Shown: positions 23,836 to 35,655, numbered from the stretch's first letter. The stretch: 64,000 nt of DNA from Ailurus styani (GCA_002007465.1 LNAC01000036.1:6914021-6978020), one strand, 5' to 3'. Made by a program: numbers and translations. Notes: generated from the letters alone by a model not told the origin.

Positions 23836-24835
23836 CTAGAGAAATCAGAATATTTTTTATACAACGTATCAAAGTAAACTGAAACAATTAACATAAATAT
23901 ACGGACATTTAAAATTATGCTTAAAGTAAAATATGTGAGCCAGTACGTGAGTGCTACAAATTTAAAATTAAAAGTTTGCTGATCTAGAAATTAGTGTAGG
24001 GATAAAATAAAAAGGTCAACTACTGCTTTTAAAAATGAAGGTTAAAGAAGGATAATGTAGATTCACTGATATTTTCACAGCGTTCTTGATTAGTTGATTC
24101 AAATTCTGTCCTGTAAATACTCTGTGCATTTGAAATAAGCCTTTTCTTTCCTCCTCAATCCAGAACTCTGAAAATTAATTTAAAATAGCAATTTTAATTT
24201 AGAACTACTCCTTAGTTTATTAAAATTTTTAGAAATCTAAAGCTTCTCTGTTTTAAAAGAAATTAGAACTAGAACCTGAAATCATTTAAATCATTTTTAA
24301 TGTGCAATCTATGCAGCAACATAGCTAGTTAGTAAACAGACATTCCCATACTTAAAATTAGAGAAAGTTTTAGTTTTTCCGTGAAAGAGTTAAATGTGAA
24401 TTTTTTTCTCCTGTATCATAATTATTTGGCTCAAGCAATTCTGAAAAAAAACCCCAACTTTTACAGTTTGACGTTAAAATTATTAATATTTTAGCAATAT
24501 CACAGGAAGCAGATTAACAGCATTTAAAAAAGAATATCTTCTTCAAACTCGCATTCATCCACATATACTTAGATCACAGTTTTGTTATGTTCTTACCCGT
24601 AAACATGCCTTTGACTATAGCAAAGGAAAAAACCACCAGGAATTTCCACACACATTTTCATGCTGATTCCAGTGTGCTTCACTGGATATCTTTTCTATAC
24701 CTGCCTCATCAAAGGTTTCATAGCAGTGCTGCAGCACTGGGAAAGGAAGGAGGGTTTAGAACGCTCACTAAAATGCCACCTTAAGGCCTACAGGCTATAA
24801 CAAATAACCAAGACTCGAGAAAACAGCAACAAGCT

Positions 24836-24845
24836 CAAGATGGCG
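24836..24845 (+). promoter_or_regulatory. YY1-like motif
   Basis: CAAGATGGCG matches the YY1 consensus as found near many mammalian transcription starts. It lies about 110 bp inside the intron that follows the candidate alternative first exon, in a short locally CpG-containing stretch (24842-24863). It points in the opposite direction to CHD9. Confidence 0.35.
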
Positions 24846-24957
24846 ATGCAGTACGACTCCCGCAGCAGCAGCCAGTAATAAGGAAGGTTATTCAATCCCA
24901 TTAGCCTTTTAGCCCAAAGAACCCCTCCTCCTCCCACTCATTCAGGCTTTCACTTAC

Positions 24958-24987
24958 CCTTCCTCTTGGCCTCTTCACTGAAGACAT
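24958..24987 (-). CDS. CHD9: Candidate alternative first coding exon of CHD9 (AT-hook start)
   Basis: Seen: on the minus strand an ATG with A at -3 opens ten codons, MSSVKRPRGR, followed directly by the strong donor AGG|GTAAGTG in phase 0. There is an in-frame TGA about 80 bases upstream and no other in-frame ATG between them. The next acceptor downstream (23835) is also phase 0 and starts PPSSKK. Joined, the product begins MSSVKRPRGRPPSSKK, in which KRPRGRP is a canonical AT-hook like that of HMGA1. Inferred: a transcript starting in this intron would make a short CHD9 that lacks the long N-terminal region but gains a minor-groove DNA-binding motif. The 5' end of the exon is not defined here. 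Expression is unproven; chance is possible but would need an ATG, the frame, a donor and a motif to coincide. Confidence 0.55.
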
Positions 24988-25350
24988 TTTTGGCGTCAGA
25001 CAAAGGCTTGCCCTCTGCTTTTTCACCACCCCAGGCAGTGCTCAAGAAAAAAGCATTGAAAGAAGATTCCTAAATGGCCTATTTAGCAAGCTGCAACCAA
25101 GAGATGCACAACCCTCCACAAACACACATTGTGATTTATCAACACATTTCTGCCTTGGCAAGTTTATATCCACTGTTCATCCTATTTAGATATGAAAAAG
25201 GGTGTAAACCCCTCCTAAAAAGCTGAGTTTCCTCAATAGCTGTAAGCAGATAGCCAGATTCCAACAAAGCACAGAAAGAAATGAATGCACAAAGCATCAA
25301 AATGCATCAGCATGAATATTAGAGATGTCGTTAAAAATACTGACTCCTTC

Positions 25351-25376
25351 TGCGGAAGTAGGCCAGCAGATGGTGC
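25351..25376. promoter_or_regulatory. ETS-like and CTCF-like/E-box motif cluster
   Basis: GCGGAAGTA at 25352-25360 resembles an ETS site. CCAGCAGATGGTGC at 25363-25376 matches the CTCF core CCASYAGRKGGCRS at all but one position and contains the E-box CAGATG. The cluster is about 380 bp upstream (in CHD9 sense) of the candidate alternative start codon. Motif matching by eye only; occupancy is unknown. Confidence 0.35.
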
Positions 25377-26429
25377 TACCAGTTATTATTCCATTAGACT
25401 CTGCAATTTAACCCCTGATGGACTGTTCTTCCCTCCGTGTAACACATTAACTCTCGCTCTGCCACTTCCTGCAGTCAAGTTTTTAAAAAACACCTAAAAC
25501 CTGATTTTAAGAGCTCATCCGAGAACGAAAACTGTGATGAAACGGCTTTATGTAACTATCAATATTAACAAACAAAATCCGATGCAATTTTTACTGGAGA
25601 AAATAGTTTTCTCCAGGATACCATAAAATACTGGAAGTAGGAAAATAACCGACGAGGAGCAAAGGGTTAAGGAGCAGGTCATGCAAATGAACACAGAACA
25701 AGTGACTTCTCTTCAAGAAATTAGATAAGTTCTCTTCTGATTCTTCTAACAGAAAGCTAACAACGTTACTTTTAAGACAGACGAGTGAAGCTGTTTTCAT
25801 TTAAATTTTAAAGAGAAGTTTAAGATTTCGATAAAAACACAGGAGAGCTCTGCCTGTCTGCCCACAGACAATAAATAACGACACTTACAGTTTTTCCTTA
25901 TTTAAACCTGGAGAAATACATTAATTTATTTTCCTAACATAAAAGACTCATAAAACCTTCCTGACCTTTACCCTTCATGTTCTATTTTAACTGAACTGTG
26001 GAGTTTTTCAGATAAAATTTTAGTTTCAGTTAGTTCCTTGCTAAAAATAAATAACAAGTCCTCCTGAATTTCATCAATACGACTTTTCTTTCTATAAAAA
26101 GTTGAGACTGTTTTAATAAGTAATGCCCTAACATACCTAAAACAAAATTTTCACTGCTTCAAAATTCAAGTTTACTTCTTTCATTAATACCATTTTTTTC
26201 AGTTGGTCCTGGTAAGTTATATGATATTTCTATCAAAGAACGTTTTTTGTTTCTTTCCTTTTAAGCACCAAAGGTCTCAGAATGGAGCAATATTACATGA
26301 CCAATGTCCAGGAAAGACCAATCTGGACAGCAGGGGAAGAAATTAACATTTAGAGAACCGCTAATGGCAAGGAAAGGACCTGACTGCCCTGAGAGGTTCA
26401 TCTACATAAAAGCACAAGAACCAATGAGT

Positions 26430-26900
26430 AAGAGCTAACACTTAGTGCTTACTAAGTGCCAGGGACTACTCTAAGTATTTTTTATGTAATAACTCATTTA
26501 ATCTGGAACAGTAACAGGGTAATGGCAATAATGGAGAGAAGAGGGGTAAGCGAATGGTAGATACACTCTTACAGCAGTGTCACAGAATGCTAGAACAACC
26601 TGAGCACAAGCAAAAAAAAGTCATAATGGTAACAATAATAGTAAGAACTAACACATATTTAATCCTTACTGTATTCCAGACACTGTATTCCAGGTACTAT
26701 TCCTCATTTTATTTACATATATATACATGTATGTGTGTGTGTATATATATATGTATATATACTTAATCTTCAAAATAACACACACGCTCTTAATCTTCAA
26801 AACAACACTGTGAGGTATATACTTATAGCTGAGGATACTGACACATGAAGAAGTAACTCACCCCAGATCACCTGGTTGCTGACTGATGAAGCAGAGATTA
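26430..26900 (-). repeat. MIR-related remnants with TA/TG-rich simple repeat
   Basis: CTAAGTGCCAGGGACTACTC (26454) and later ACACTGTGAGGTATATACTT and CACCCCAGATCACCTGG are antisense MIR pieces. 26714-26761 is a TA/TG/CATG-rich simple repeat inside them. Confidence 0.55.
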
Positions 26901-27925
26901 AAAGGCAAACAGCCTTGTTAAGAGAACCATGATCCTAATCATGTGTGGTTCGAATATCATAATGTGCACAGACTGCTCTGAATACAATAAGAAGCCAAAT
27001 GACTTTCTTAAAATTGCAAAGACACTAGTAAATAAAGCTAGGATGAAAAGAATTTTTTCCTGTGCCCTTTCCAAGATGTAGAAATCAACTAGATACGAGC
27101 AGGTGAAGAACAGGAAGAGTGAATGCTTAGTTTCTAGACCAAGCACTCGTTTAGGAGAAGGTAAAAGAAATAGGATATCTAGTTGAGAAAGGATGTGTAT
27201 GTGTGTGTCATGAATTTAAAAGCTCTAGTAACTTGAAATTTGAAGACTCGATCCTCAGAGAGGTTAGGGCTGGAATGGAAGATGTCAATTCTCTTGCTGT
27301 TTTCTTTCAATATCCTTAACTCACTGATACTATCCTCAGAACCTAGGATGATTTCCAAAATATTTCACTTCTCCCATTAAAGCTTTTCAATTCTATTACT
27401 CGACTCAAAATCCCAATTATTTAACAATAAATCTTAACAGTAGACAACAATAATGAAATCCATGGTCAAATATTTCTTCTGCTATTAGAAAACAGTATTT
27501 TAAGTGTATATTCCCACAGAATATCCATATTGAGGTGTTAAGTAACTAAACATTTTTAATGTAGGTCATTTCCCAATTCACACATATATCACAATAATAC
27601 AAAAGAGTAGCTGATATGCTTTTTTCAATGCTACAGTCTTTTTCTTTTCCCTTACATAAACACTCAACAAATTGTCAACTCTACTTAACTGTATTTTGTT
27701 CTGTCTTCCTCCCCATCCCACAGCTCCTGCTTATTACGGTTACGCTGTAGTTATACAGAAAAATATCTTCCTTATCTGAAGGAAACATATATTAAAGTCT
27801 TTGGTGGTGATGAAACATCAGGTCTGCAATCTACTTTCCAATTCTTTACAAAGTGGAAGAATTTCTTTGTACTTTAACTTGTGATTTTTCTGTAAGTCTG
27901 TCATACTTTCAAAAAACTTTTTTAA

Positions 27926-28127
27926 GGGCGCCTGGGTGGCTCAGTGGGTTAAAGACCCTGCCTTCGGCTCAGGTCATGATCCCAGGGTCCTGGGATCGAG
28001 GCCCACATCGGGCTCTCTGCTCAGCAGGGAGCCTGCTTCCTCCTCTCTCCTCTCTCTCTGCCTGCCTCTCTGCCTACTTGTAATCTCTCTCTCTATGTCA
28101 AATGAATAAATAAAATCTTAAAAAAAA
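27926..28127 (+). repeat. Carnivore SINE
   Basis: A full-length copy with head GGGCGCCTGGGTGGCTCAG and AATAAATAAAATCTT tail, followed by an A/C-rich run. Confidence 0.95.
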
Positions 28128-28878
28128 CACCAAAAAAAAAACCCCCCACGAATGTTTAAAAATCAAATGTAAAAGCAAAGGTCATACTCCCCAAAAACCT
28201 ATATGGTAAATGACAAAAAAAAAAATACAAAAAGAAGGCATATATATTAATTTCATATCTAAATTTTTATAAGACAAAGAAGTCATAGTGAAACAGAACA
28301 ATGATCTCATATGTGATATATTAATTACGTTCATTGCAACTGAAAGGAATATATGGAAGATTTGGCATATCATATTTCGTTATGGGGGAAACTCAAGGAT
28401 TTATGGTGTGAGCATTTTTAAACCACAGGTTTAATAAGCAAATCATAATATAAATTTAGTGGGTGCAGACCAGCATTAAAAAAATATGAAATAGAAGAGA
28501 ATGAAAAAGTATGGTCTCTAGGCTTTATGAATGCTACATGTTACAAAATTAAAAAGTTCTCATATCACCTGTTACATCTTTTTTCCTTCATGACAGAAAG
28601 AAGCAGTGAGATTTGTTCAAGAAATTAGATGTGTTAAAATCTGAGGGGGAAGTCAGATCTCTCCTTTCTTGGGGGAATGATTATCCCACATACTTACCCA
28701 ACCCACACTGGGAATCTATTTCAAATATTTTAGTTGCATACAAATAATTTATTATTGAGTTACCGGGACAGAAATGGAAATTATAAATTTCCCAAAAGAA
28801 GGGGAGAATAATCACATGGCTACTATACACGTACTACAGAATACAGTCTCCTCTGTTGGGGGAATGTTCTATTTCAGA

Positions 28879-28879
<1 letters not shown>

Positions 28880-28930
<51 letters not shown>

Positions 28931-28961
28931 GATCTATCTATCTATCTATCTATCTATCTAT
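28880..28961. repeat. (ATCT)n microsatellite
   Basis: About 20 TATC units with a single interrupting GATC at about 28930. It lies at the A-tail end of the antisense SINE at 28962-29115, where the usual TTTATTTATTT would be. Confidence 0.95.
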
Positions 28962-29115
28962 TTGAGAGAGAGCGAGAGTGAGCAAGTGAGCACAAGCAGG
29001 GGAGGGGCAGAGATAAAGAGAGAAGCAGACTAGACTTGGGACTCAATCCCAGGACCTGGGATCATGACCTGAGCCAAAGGCAGATGTTTAACTGAATGAG
29101 CCACCCAGGCATCCC
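28962..29115 (-). repeat. Carnivore SINE, older copy
   Basis: An antisense copy (TTTGAGAGAGAGCGAGAG through GCCACCCAGGCATCCC) joined to the ATCT microsatellite. Confidence 0.9.
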
Positions 29116-29272
29116 TATTTCACATATTTTTAAAGTAATACAAAAGACTAAAAGGTCTCAAATATTAAAACGGATAAATTTCTCAGTAAGAATAAAACAC
29201 AGAACAAAGAATTTTCAACAACATAGATAACACTGCATGATAGCTAAAAATCTTCCAACCTTTCTCAGGAGA

Positions 29273-29722
29273 NNNNNNNNNNNNNNNNNNNNNNNNNNNN
29301 NNNNNNNNNNNNNNNNNNNNNNNNNNNNNNNNNNNNNNNNNNNNNNNNNNNNNNNNNNNNNNNNNNNNNNNNNNNNNNNNNNNNNNNNNNNNNNNNNNNN
29401 NNNNNNNNNNNNNNNNNNNNNNNNNNNNNNNNNNNNNNNNNNNNNNNNNNNNNNNNNNNNNNNNNNNNNNNNNNNNNNNNNNNNNNNNNNNNNNNNNNNN
29501 NNNNNNNNNNNNNNNNNNNNNNNNNNNNNNNNNNNNNNNNNNNNNNNNNNNNNNNNNNNNNNNNNNNNNNNNNNNNNNNNNNNNNNNNNNNNNNNNNNNN
29601 NNNNNNNNNNNNNNNNNNNNNNNNNNNNNNNNNNNNNNNNNNNNNNNNNNNNNNNNNNNNNNNNNNNNNNNNNNNNNNNNNNNNNNNNNNNNNNNNNNNN
29701 NNNNNNNNNNNNNNNNNNNNNN
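29273..29722. other. Assembly gap (450 N)
   Basis: The sequence is unknown. The right edge resumes inside a plus-oriented SINE, so at least the 5' half of that SINE lies in the gap. Confidence 0.99.
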
Positions 29723-29811
29723 TTCCCCCTCTCTCTCTCTGCCTGCCTCTCTGCCTCCTTGTGATCTCTCTCCCTCTGTGAAATAAATAAATAAAATCTT
29801 AAAAAAAAAAA
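29723..29811 (+). repeat. Carnivore SINE, 3' part after the gap
   Basis: The CT-rich region and AATAAATAAAATCTT tail of a SINE whose head is in the gap. Confidence 0.93.
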
Positions 29812-29827
29812 AGAGTAAAGAAGGTAT

Positions 29828-30046
29828 GGGGCGCCTGGGTGGCTCAGTGGGTTAAATCCTCTGCCTTCGGCTCAGGTCATGATCTCAGGGTCCTGGGCTC
29901 AGGTCATGATCTCAGGGTCCTGGGATCCAGCCCCGCATCGGGCTCTCTGCTCAGTGGGAAGCCTGCTTCCTCCTCTCTCTCTGCCTGCCTCTCTGCCTAC
30001 TTGTAATCTCTCTCTCTGTTGAATAAATAAATAAAATCTTTAAAAA
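29828..30046 (+). repeat. Carnivore SINE with internal duplication
   Basis: Target-site duplication AGAGTAAAGAAGG on both sides. A 27-base unit (GCTCAGGTCATGATCTCAGG and the next seven bases) is present twice in tandem at 29870-29896 and 29897-29923, which makes the element longer than its relatives. Confidence 0.95.
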
Positions 30047-30870
30047 AAAAAAAAAAGAGTAAAGAAGGGGAAAAATTGACCCAAGAGCAAATTATAATCT
30101 GTCAAAGTCTTTTTCTGAGTTTTACCCTTCAGAGTTTTTGATGGAAGCAAAACAATTATTTTACTTTGCCTTCTTCACATCTGTGAAGTGCCAGGTTCAC
30201 AAACTAAAAGGCCTACTCTCATCTTGTTACTTGTACTAGTACCCAGGTCTCTAGTTCTAGCTAACCATGACATTCCTTTTTTTTTTTTTTTTTTAGTGTC
30301 ATTGATCTTGAATTTTACGTTGATATGGTAATACTATTAAAAGTATTGCCTTTATTTTAATCGTCCACATAGCAATTCAGGCAAACAGTACATACTCACA
30401 AAAGCTATATTTTTCTAAATACAAATTTGTTTTATGACTTATAGAAAATACGGAGAGAGAGAGAACATGTTAGAGGATATCATGGGGTATAATCAGCAAA
30501 ATCCAGAATGTGGGAAACCCTATAGACAAATGACTCAGTCTCTTCAACAAAGGAACAAAGAGATTTAGACTAAATGATAACAGAGAAAAAAAAAGAGACA
30601 CTTAAAATACATGTCAACTAAATGTAATGAGTAGTCCCTGTTTTGATAGGGACCTGAAAAAAAATCAATTGTAAAAATACGTTTATTAAACTACTAGGGA
30701 ATTTTAACTTTGACCAGATATTTAATTTTGACAGAATTATAATTATTTTTTAGGTATAAAACTGATTTTGCAATGGTGTTTTAAAGACAAATTGTTTTCT
30801 AGCTATATAAGCTGAAATATTTATAGATGAAGTGATATGATTGAGACGTGCTTCAAAATAATCCACGGAA

Positions 30871-31057
30871 GGGGCACCTGAATGGCTTAGTCGGTTAAGC
30901 GTCCGACTTTTGATTTCAGCTCAGGTCATGATCCCAGGGTCTTGGGATGGAGATCCACATGGGGCTTCATGCTCAGCAGGGAGTCTGCTTGAGATTCTCT
31001 CTCTCTTTCCCTCTGCCCCTCTCCCTACTCTCTCTCTCAAATAAATAAAATCTTAAC
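30871..31057 (+). repeat. Carnivore SINE, older subfamily
   Basis: The head GGGGCACCTGAATGGCTTAG and box GTTAAGCGTCCGACTTTTGA are typical of the older Can-SINE form. It ends in AATAAATAAAATCTT. Confidence 0.92.
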
Positions 31058-31064
31058 AAATACG

Positions 31065-31200
31065 TGGAGGAGGCGGGAATGATAATTAGAGGACCATAAA
31101 GATGAAACAGTGCCTATAACTGATGGCTGTTGTAGCTGGATGATGCATAATCGACTTTGGTGTATACCTGAAATGTTATATAATAAAGATACTTAAAAAG
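31065..31200 (+). repeat. L1M 3' end (tentative)
   Basis: CTGTTGTAGCTGGATGATGC and TATAATAAAGATACTTAAAA resemble the end of old L1M elements. Confidence 0.5.
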
Positions 31201-31734
31201 TTGTATTTTGGGGATAACAAGGAGCTTGGCATAACAAAAAAAGGTGCATGTAGAAAAATGATAAGCATCAAGGACTGAAAGCTAATGGTTTAGATTATCA
31301 AGTGTTATAAGTTATGCTAAAATATCTGGACTTTATGCTGAAGGAATGAGGGAATTGATAAATGATTACATATAGAGAAGGGTATCCAATTTTTAGATTT
31401 AGGGTTACCAAATGGTTTCAATAGTAACACCTGAATGCTTGATGAAAAATTTTATTCATTTATTTTTGAAAACTTTTATTTATAAAAAGGCCACACACAA
31501 TATGAAAACAAGTAATATTTAACCTTTTATATTAGTGTGTGTTGCTTATTCAATGCTATATTGTTTAAAAATTCATCTGCTTCCACATAAATCAAAAGTA
31601 TATTTTAAAAACACCAAACCACAAAACCTCACAAAGTTTACTACTTACTTGACAATATTAAATATACTGCATTCGTCAGTCCATAAATTAGCTATGATAC
31701 TACAAGTTATGCTCAGCGTAATGTTGTGATTTAG

Positions 31735-31950
31735 GGGATAGGTTCTGGAGTCAGCCAGCCCCAGGTTCTAGTCCCAGTTTCATCATTTACTTGGGCCTCA
31801 GATTCCTCATGTGTAAAATGGAGGTGTAACAGTACCTACCTTGTGATACTAGGGCTGTAGTGAGGCCCAGCAGAAAATGTGCTTACTGTGGTGTCTGGCA
31901 AACAAACACTCTGAGATGTTAGGTATTATTGTTGTTGCTGTGATGTGACA
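31735..31950 (+). repeat. MIR SINE
   Basis: A clear sense MIR: GGTTCTGGAGTCAGCCAGCC, CATCATTTACTTGGGCCTCA, TGTAAAATGGAGGTGTAACA, GTACCTACC. Confidence 0.85.
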
Positions 31951-32562
31951 TTGTGCCCATCTCAGAGATCATCCATATCAGGGGCTGTATGATGTCAGTA
32001 TACCTTATTACTTACTAGGGATGTGGACTTTGATTGCTTGGTTAAAGTGGTGTCTACCATGATTCTCTCTACTATAAATCTCTCCTTTTGTAACTAATAA
32101 GCATCTTACAAGAGTAAACAAATATCTTATTTCTCATATATATTTGTCCAGTAATTTAGCATTGACAGTTGTTGCCCGAAACAATTACTGTGGTATCTGC
32201 CTAATGCAAATTTTCTATTGATATCATTCCCCCCACATTTTTAATTGGAATTCTACTGTAAATAAAGCTGTCTCTTCTCTCTATTCATTCATTCATTCAA
32301 TTATTTATATATAGCATATACTATACTATACAAAGTATAAACTCATGGATATGTATTTTATTCTATGGGTTACAATCTGGTACTATGATTATTTACTTGT
32401 TCAAATTGTCCCAGCTTTGGCCATTTAAAATATGTATGACCATTGCCAGAAGCAATTTTAAAATAAAAAAATAAAAATATTGATTTTGGTAAATCATATT
32501 AACTTCCTATAGCACCTTTCCTAGAATTCTTCTTAGGGGAAAAATTTTTTTTAAAAAGTTTT

Positions 32563-32682
32563 TTTTTGTTGTTTTTTTTTTAAAGTGAATTTAAGTAATT
32601 TCTATAACCAGCGTGGGGTGTGAACTCAGGGCCTTGAGATCAAGAGCCACACACTCTTCCGATTGAGCCAGAGAGGTGTCCC
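32563..32682 (-). repeat. Carnivore SINE, short tRNA-like form
   Basis: The reverse complement reads CTCTCTGGCTCAATCGGAAG, then GGCTCTTGATCTCAAGGCC. It has no long CT-rich region and is diverged. Confidence 0.75.
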
Positions 32683-34874
32683 AGGAAGAAATTTTCTAAA
32701 GACTTCTTGAGTATGCTAATCACAAACTATTTTACAGTCCCAAAGTTTCCACAATTTCTGGTGTATTTTATTTCATTTCACGATATTCCTATGCGGTTAA
32801 AAATAAAATCAAATCTTACTTCTAACTGCAGATGAAAGAGGTCAGGCACAGATGGGACAAGTACATGTCTATCATGCTAGAGCAACAGTGGAGTTCAACT
32901 CTTTAAAAAAAAAAAATCATTTTGCTAAGCATTGCCTACCATTCCCACATATGTGACAACTGATCCAAAGTTCACAAAGCATTAAATTTAGGATATTCTG
33001 TTGGGAATCAGTACCCTTTCCAATTTCCAAAGCAGTTTATCAAGTCACCATCATTGATTTTTCCTAGCCTGAGAGCCTGGAATGTGGTGGTAGCATTCTG
33101 ACAAGACCCAAAGGTGAAGCACACTCTTACAGCCTGGACGGGTCCTGATAAAGAGGAAGGACAACAGTGTAAGCAAATTAACCATGCAGTTACATAGTTG
33201 GTTTGATAACAGCAACCACCACAATCTCATTCTTCTGGCAACGTTTCTGAATGTATTAATAAAATAAATACCACGGAAAACAACTCTTTCAAGTCTTTCA
33301 AAGGGTTAATTTAGAGTCAGTTATGTTGAAAGACACTTAGTTTTTGTATACACTGCATTGAAAAACCAATGTTAATTTTTAGAATTCTGAAATAATTTCT
33401 AAAAAACTATTAGAATACTCAAGTGACTATTAACAAACATAAATGATGTGAAGGGGAGGCTGACACAAATACATTTGCAATAAGGACAAAATAAGGCATT
33501 TAAACCTCATCTATAGTTGTAGGCAAAGGAAATATAATTTTATTAGATGTCAAAGGGTAGCTATATACAAAGAGTCAAAAGCACTTTAAAAATCACAAAG
33601 TATATGTAATTTTGCCATATTAAAATTTCACCTTGCAGAATGCAAAGTAAGTAATGAGAGAAACTGTGTCTCTGGATGCAATTCTAACCACAAGAAAAAA
33701 AATTATTCATGGAAGCAGAAGTGATGAGAACTGTACGAGAATGATAAACAGGCCCTTCTGGGGTCTATGACAGTCTAGGCGGAGCAGTTGTGTGTCACTG
33801 ACTTTATAAAGGTAGAACATTTAAAGTTAAAGGAAAAAAAAAGGATCATTATATGATCTGAAACTATAAAAAGATGGACAGATCAGTAAGGTAGGAAATG
33901 TAGCACCTCAAGTCAGAACTCAAAAACAAAGCTCCAATACGATAAGCAGAAGTGATTTTAAGGTGAGAAATGTGTCTAAAAATATTGGTTGCAGCCATTC
34001 AGATTTCAAGGAGCAGAACACAGACGTAGAATTAGTAACAACATGAGAGGCACTGACCTGTAATAGTGTTGTGAAGTCCACAATGACTTAAGGTTTGATA
34101 AACGACTAAGGACAATTAAATATGTTCCACTGGCTGTTTTGACAAAGAATAGTTAGATCTTGCAGGAGGCACCATGTGGGAGGGTGGGATGCATGTGAAA
34201 GGAAGGGTGGGGAAGGAGGGGAAAGAGGACAGAGAACATAATTCAGATAGGAAAGGGTGTCATCCCAATGTTGAGTCTGAACATGGTGGAGCCATGCTAC
34301 ATTTCTTTTAATAGGAAAAATCAAACCTAATCCTGTTAGTGAGCCCTTCCAAAATTTATCCAACTGATTCTACCTCCTCAGCTTGCACTAAACCCCTCCA
34401 AATGAGTATTTCCAGTTTAAATTTGTGAACTGGTGCCATCTGGTCAGTCTCCTGGGTTCCTGCTGGCCTTTCATTTCAGCCTAATCTCTCTTCAGCCATC
34501 CTACCATTAGTTCTTGATTAGCCTCCCTCTTAGTGTGTACCCAAAAATGCTGATTAAAAAAAAGTCTTATGAGGCTGAACCTATATATGGGCATGCTTGC
34601 ACACATACACAAAACAACTACTTATGTAAAAAATAAATGGTACATGCCTTAACAGCAGCTCCTGTGAAAAATACCAGGGAATTTTAGCTCACTGTAAATG
34701 AAATGAATGTATGGTAAAATGAGCTTGCCAAAAAAGCAAATTCAATCTTAGACTGCACAAACAGAAATGGGGTATAATGAACAAGATAATTACAGTATAC
34801 TCTAGTTTCACCAAGAGAAATATATTGTTTTGGGTTTAAGAGGAACATGAGCTAAATCACTCATACAAGACATA

Positions 34875-35215
34875 TTATTTGAGTACATACTACCTGGCAG
34901 ACATCGTTATATGTGCTGGGAATAAAAGAGTAAACAACATGATGAAGTTGCTGCTTTAATGTAGCTAAGATTTTAGAGAGGGAGTGAAGAAAATAGGAAA
35001 AACATCAGGTAAAGGTAAAGGCTATGCAGAGAATGAAAACAGGATGATGTGATTAGAAGTGGTAGGGTGATCACTTTAGAGTGGATTCAGGGAAGGTCTA
35101 ACTGAGGAGGCCATTTATACAGAAATCTGAATGAAAAGAAAGACTAGCCAAGCAGAGATTGGAGGAAAGATGGATCAGAAATCATCTTAAGCAGGTCTGA
35201 GAAAGCAGCTACAAA
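34875..35215 (+). repeat. Ancient mammalian interspersed repeat, family unsure
   Basis: CCTGGCAGACATCGTTATAT, GTGCTGGGAATAAAAGAGTA, GGGAAGGTCTAACTGAGGAG and CAGAAATCTGAATGAAAAG follow the order of a common old mammalian repeat. 13000-13430 appears to be a more decayed relative. Confidence 0.5.
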
Positions 35216-35457
35216 GCAAAATGAATAACATACTGGTTTTACGTCTTCCTAAGTTTCCCGACTGAATAATATTACTACTGGCCATACTATACTTCCCAGG
35301 CTGTTCATCTAGAGACTATCCCATGGAAATGGGTACTTTTGCACCTCAATTTCTCCTCAGATCTCAGCTCTTACATTTTTAGGCTGATTCCTTCTAGTAA
35401 TAAGCCATCAGTATTCTCAATGGTCTCATCGTTTAAGACAATGTTCTTGTTTTTGTT

Positions 35458-35655
35458 TTGTTTTTTAAAAAGATTTTATTGATTAATTTGAGAGAGAGAG
35501 ACACAGCAAGAGAAGGAACATAAGCAGGGGGAGTGGGAGAGAGAGAAGCAGGCTTCCCACGGAGCACGCTGCCCAATGCGGGGCTCTATCCCAGGACCCT
35601 GGGATCATGACCTGAGCCAAAGGCAGCCCCTTAATGGCTGAGCCACCCAGGCACC
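35458..35655 (-). repeat. Carnivore SINE
   Basis: An antisense copy. The flanks share AAGACAATGTT as a target-site duplication. Confidence 0.93.

Noticed and set aside
23549..23839. Plus-strand 96-codon frame over the CHD9 linker exon
   Set aside because: It is the shadow of the minus-strand coding exon, which has splice sites and known protein sequence.
24840..24878. 12-codon plus micro-frame as a coding gene
   Set aside because: Too short to support as a CDS. Kept only as a regulatory and antisense-promoter observation.
28880..28961. CRISPR-like regular repeat
   Set aside because: It is a simple 4-base microsatellite with no spacers in a mammalian genome.
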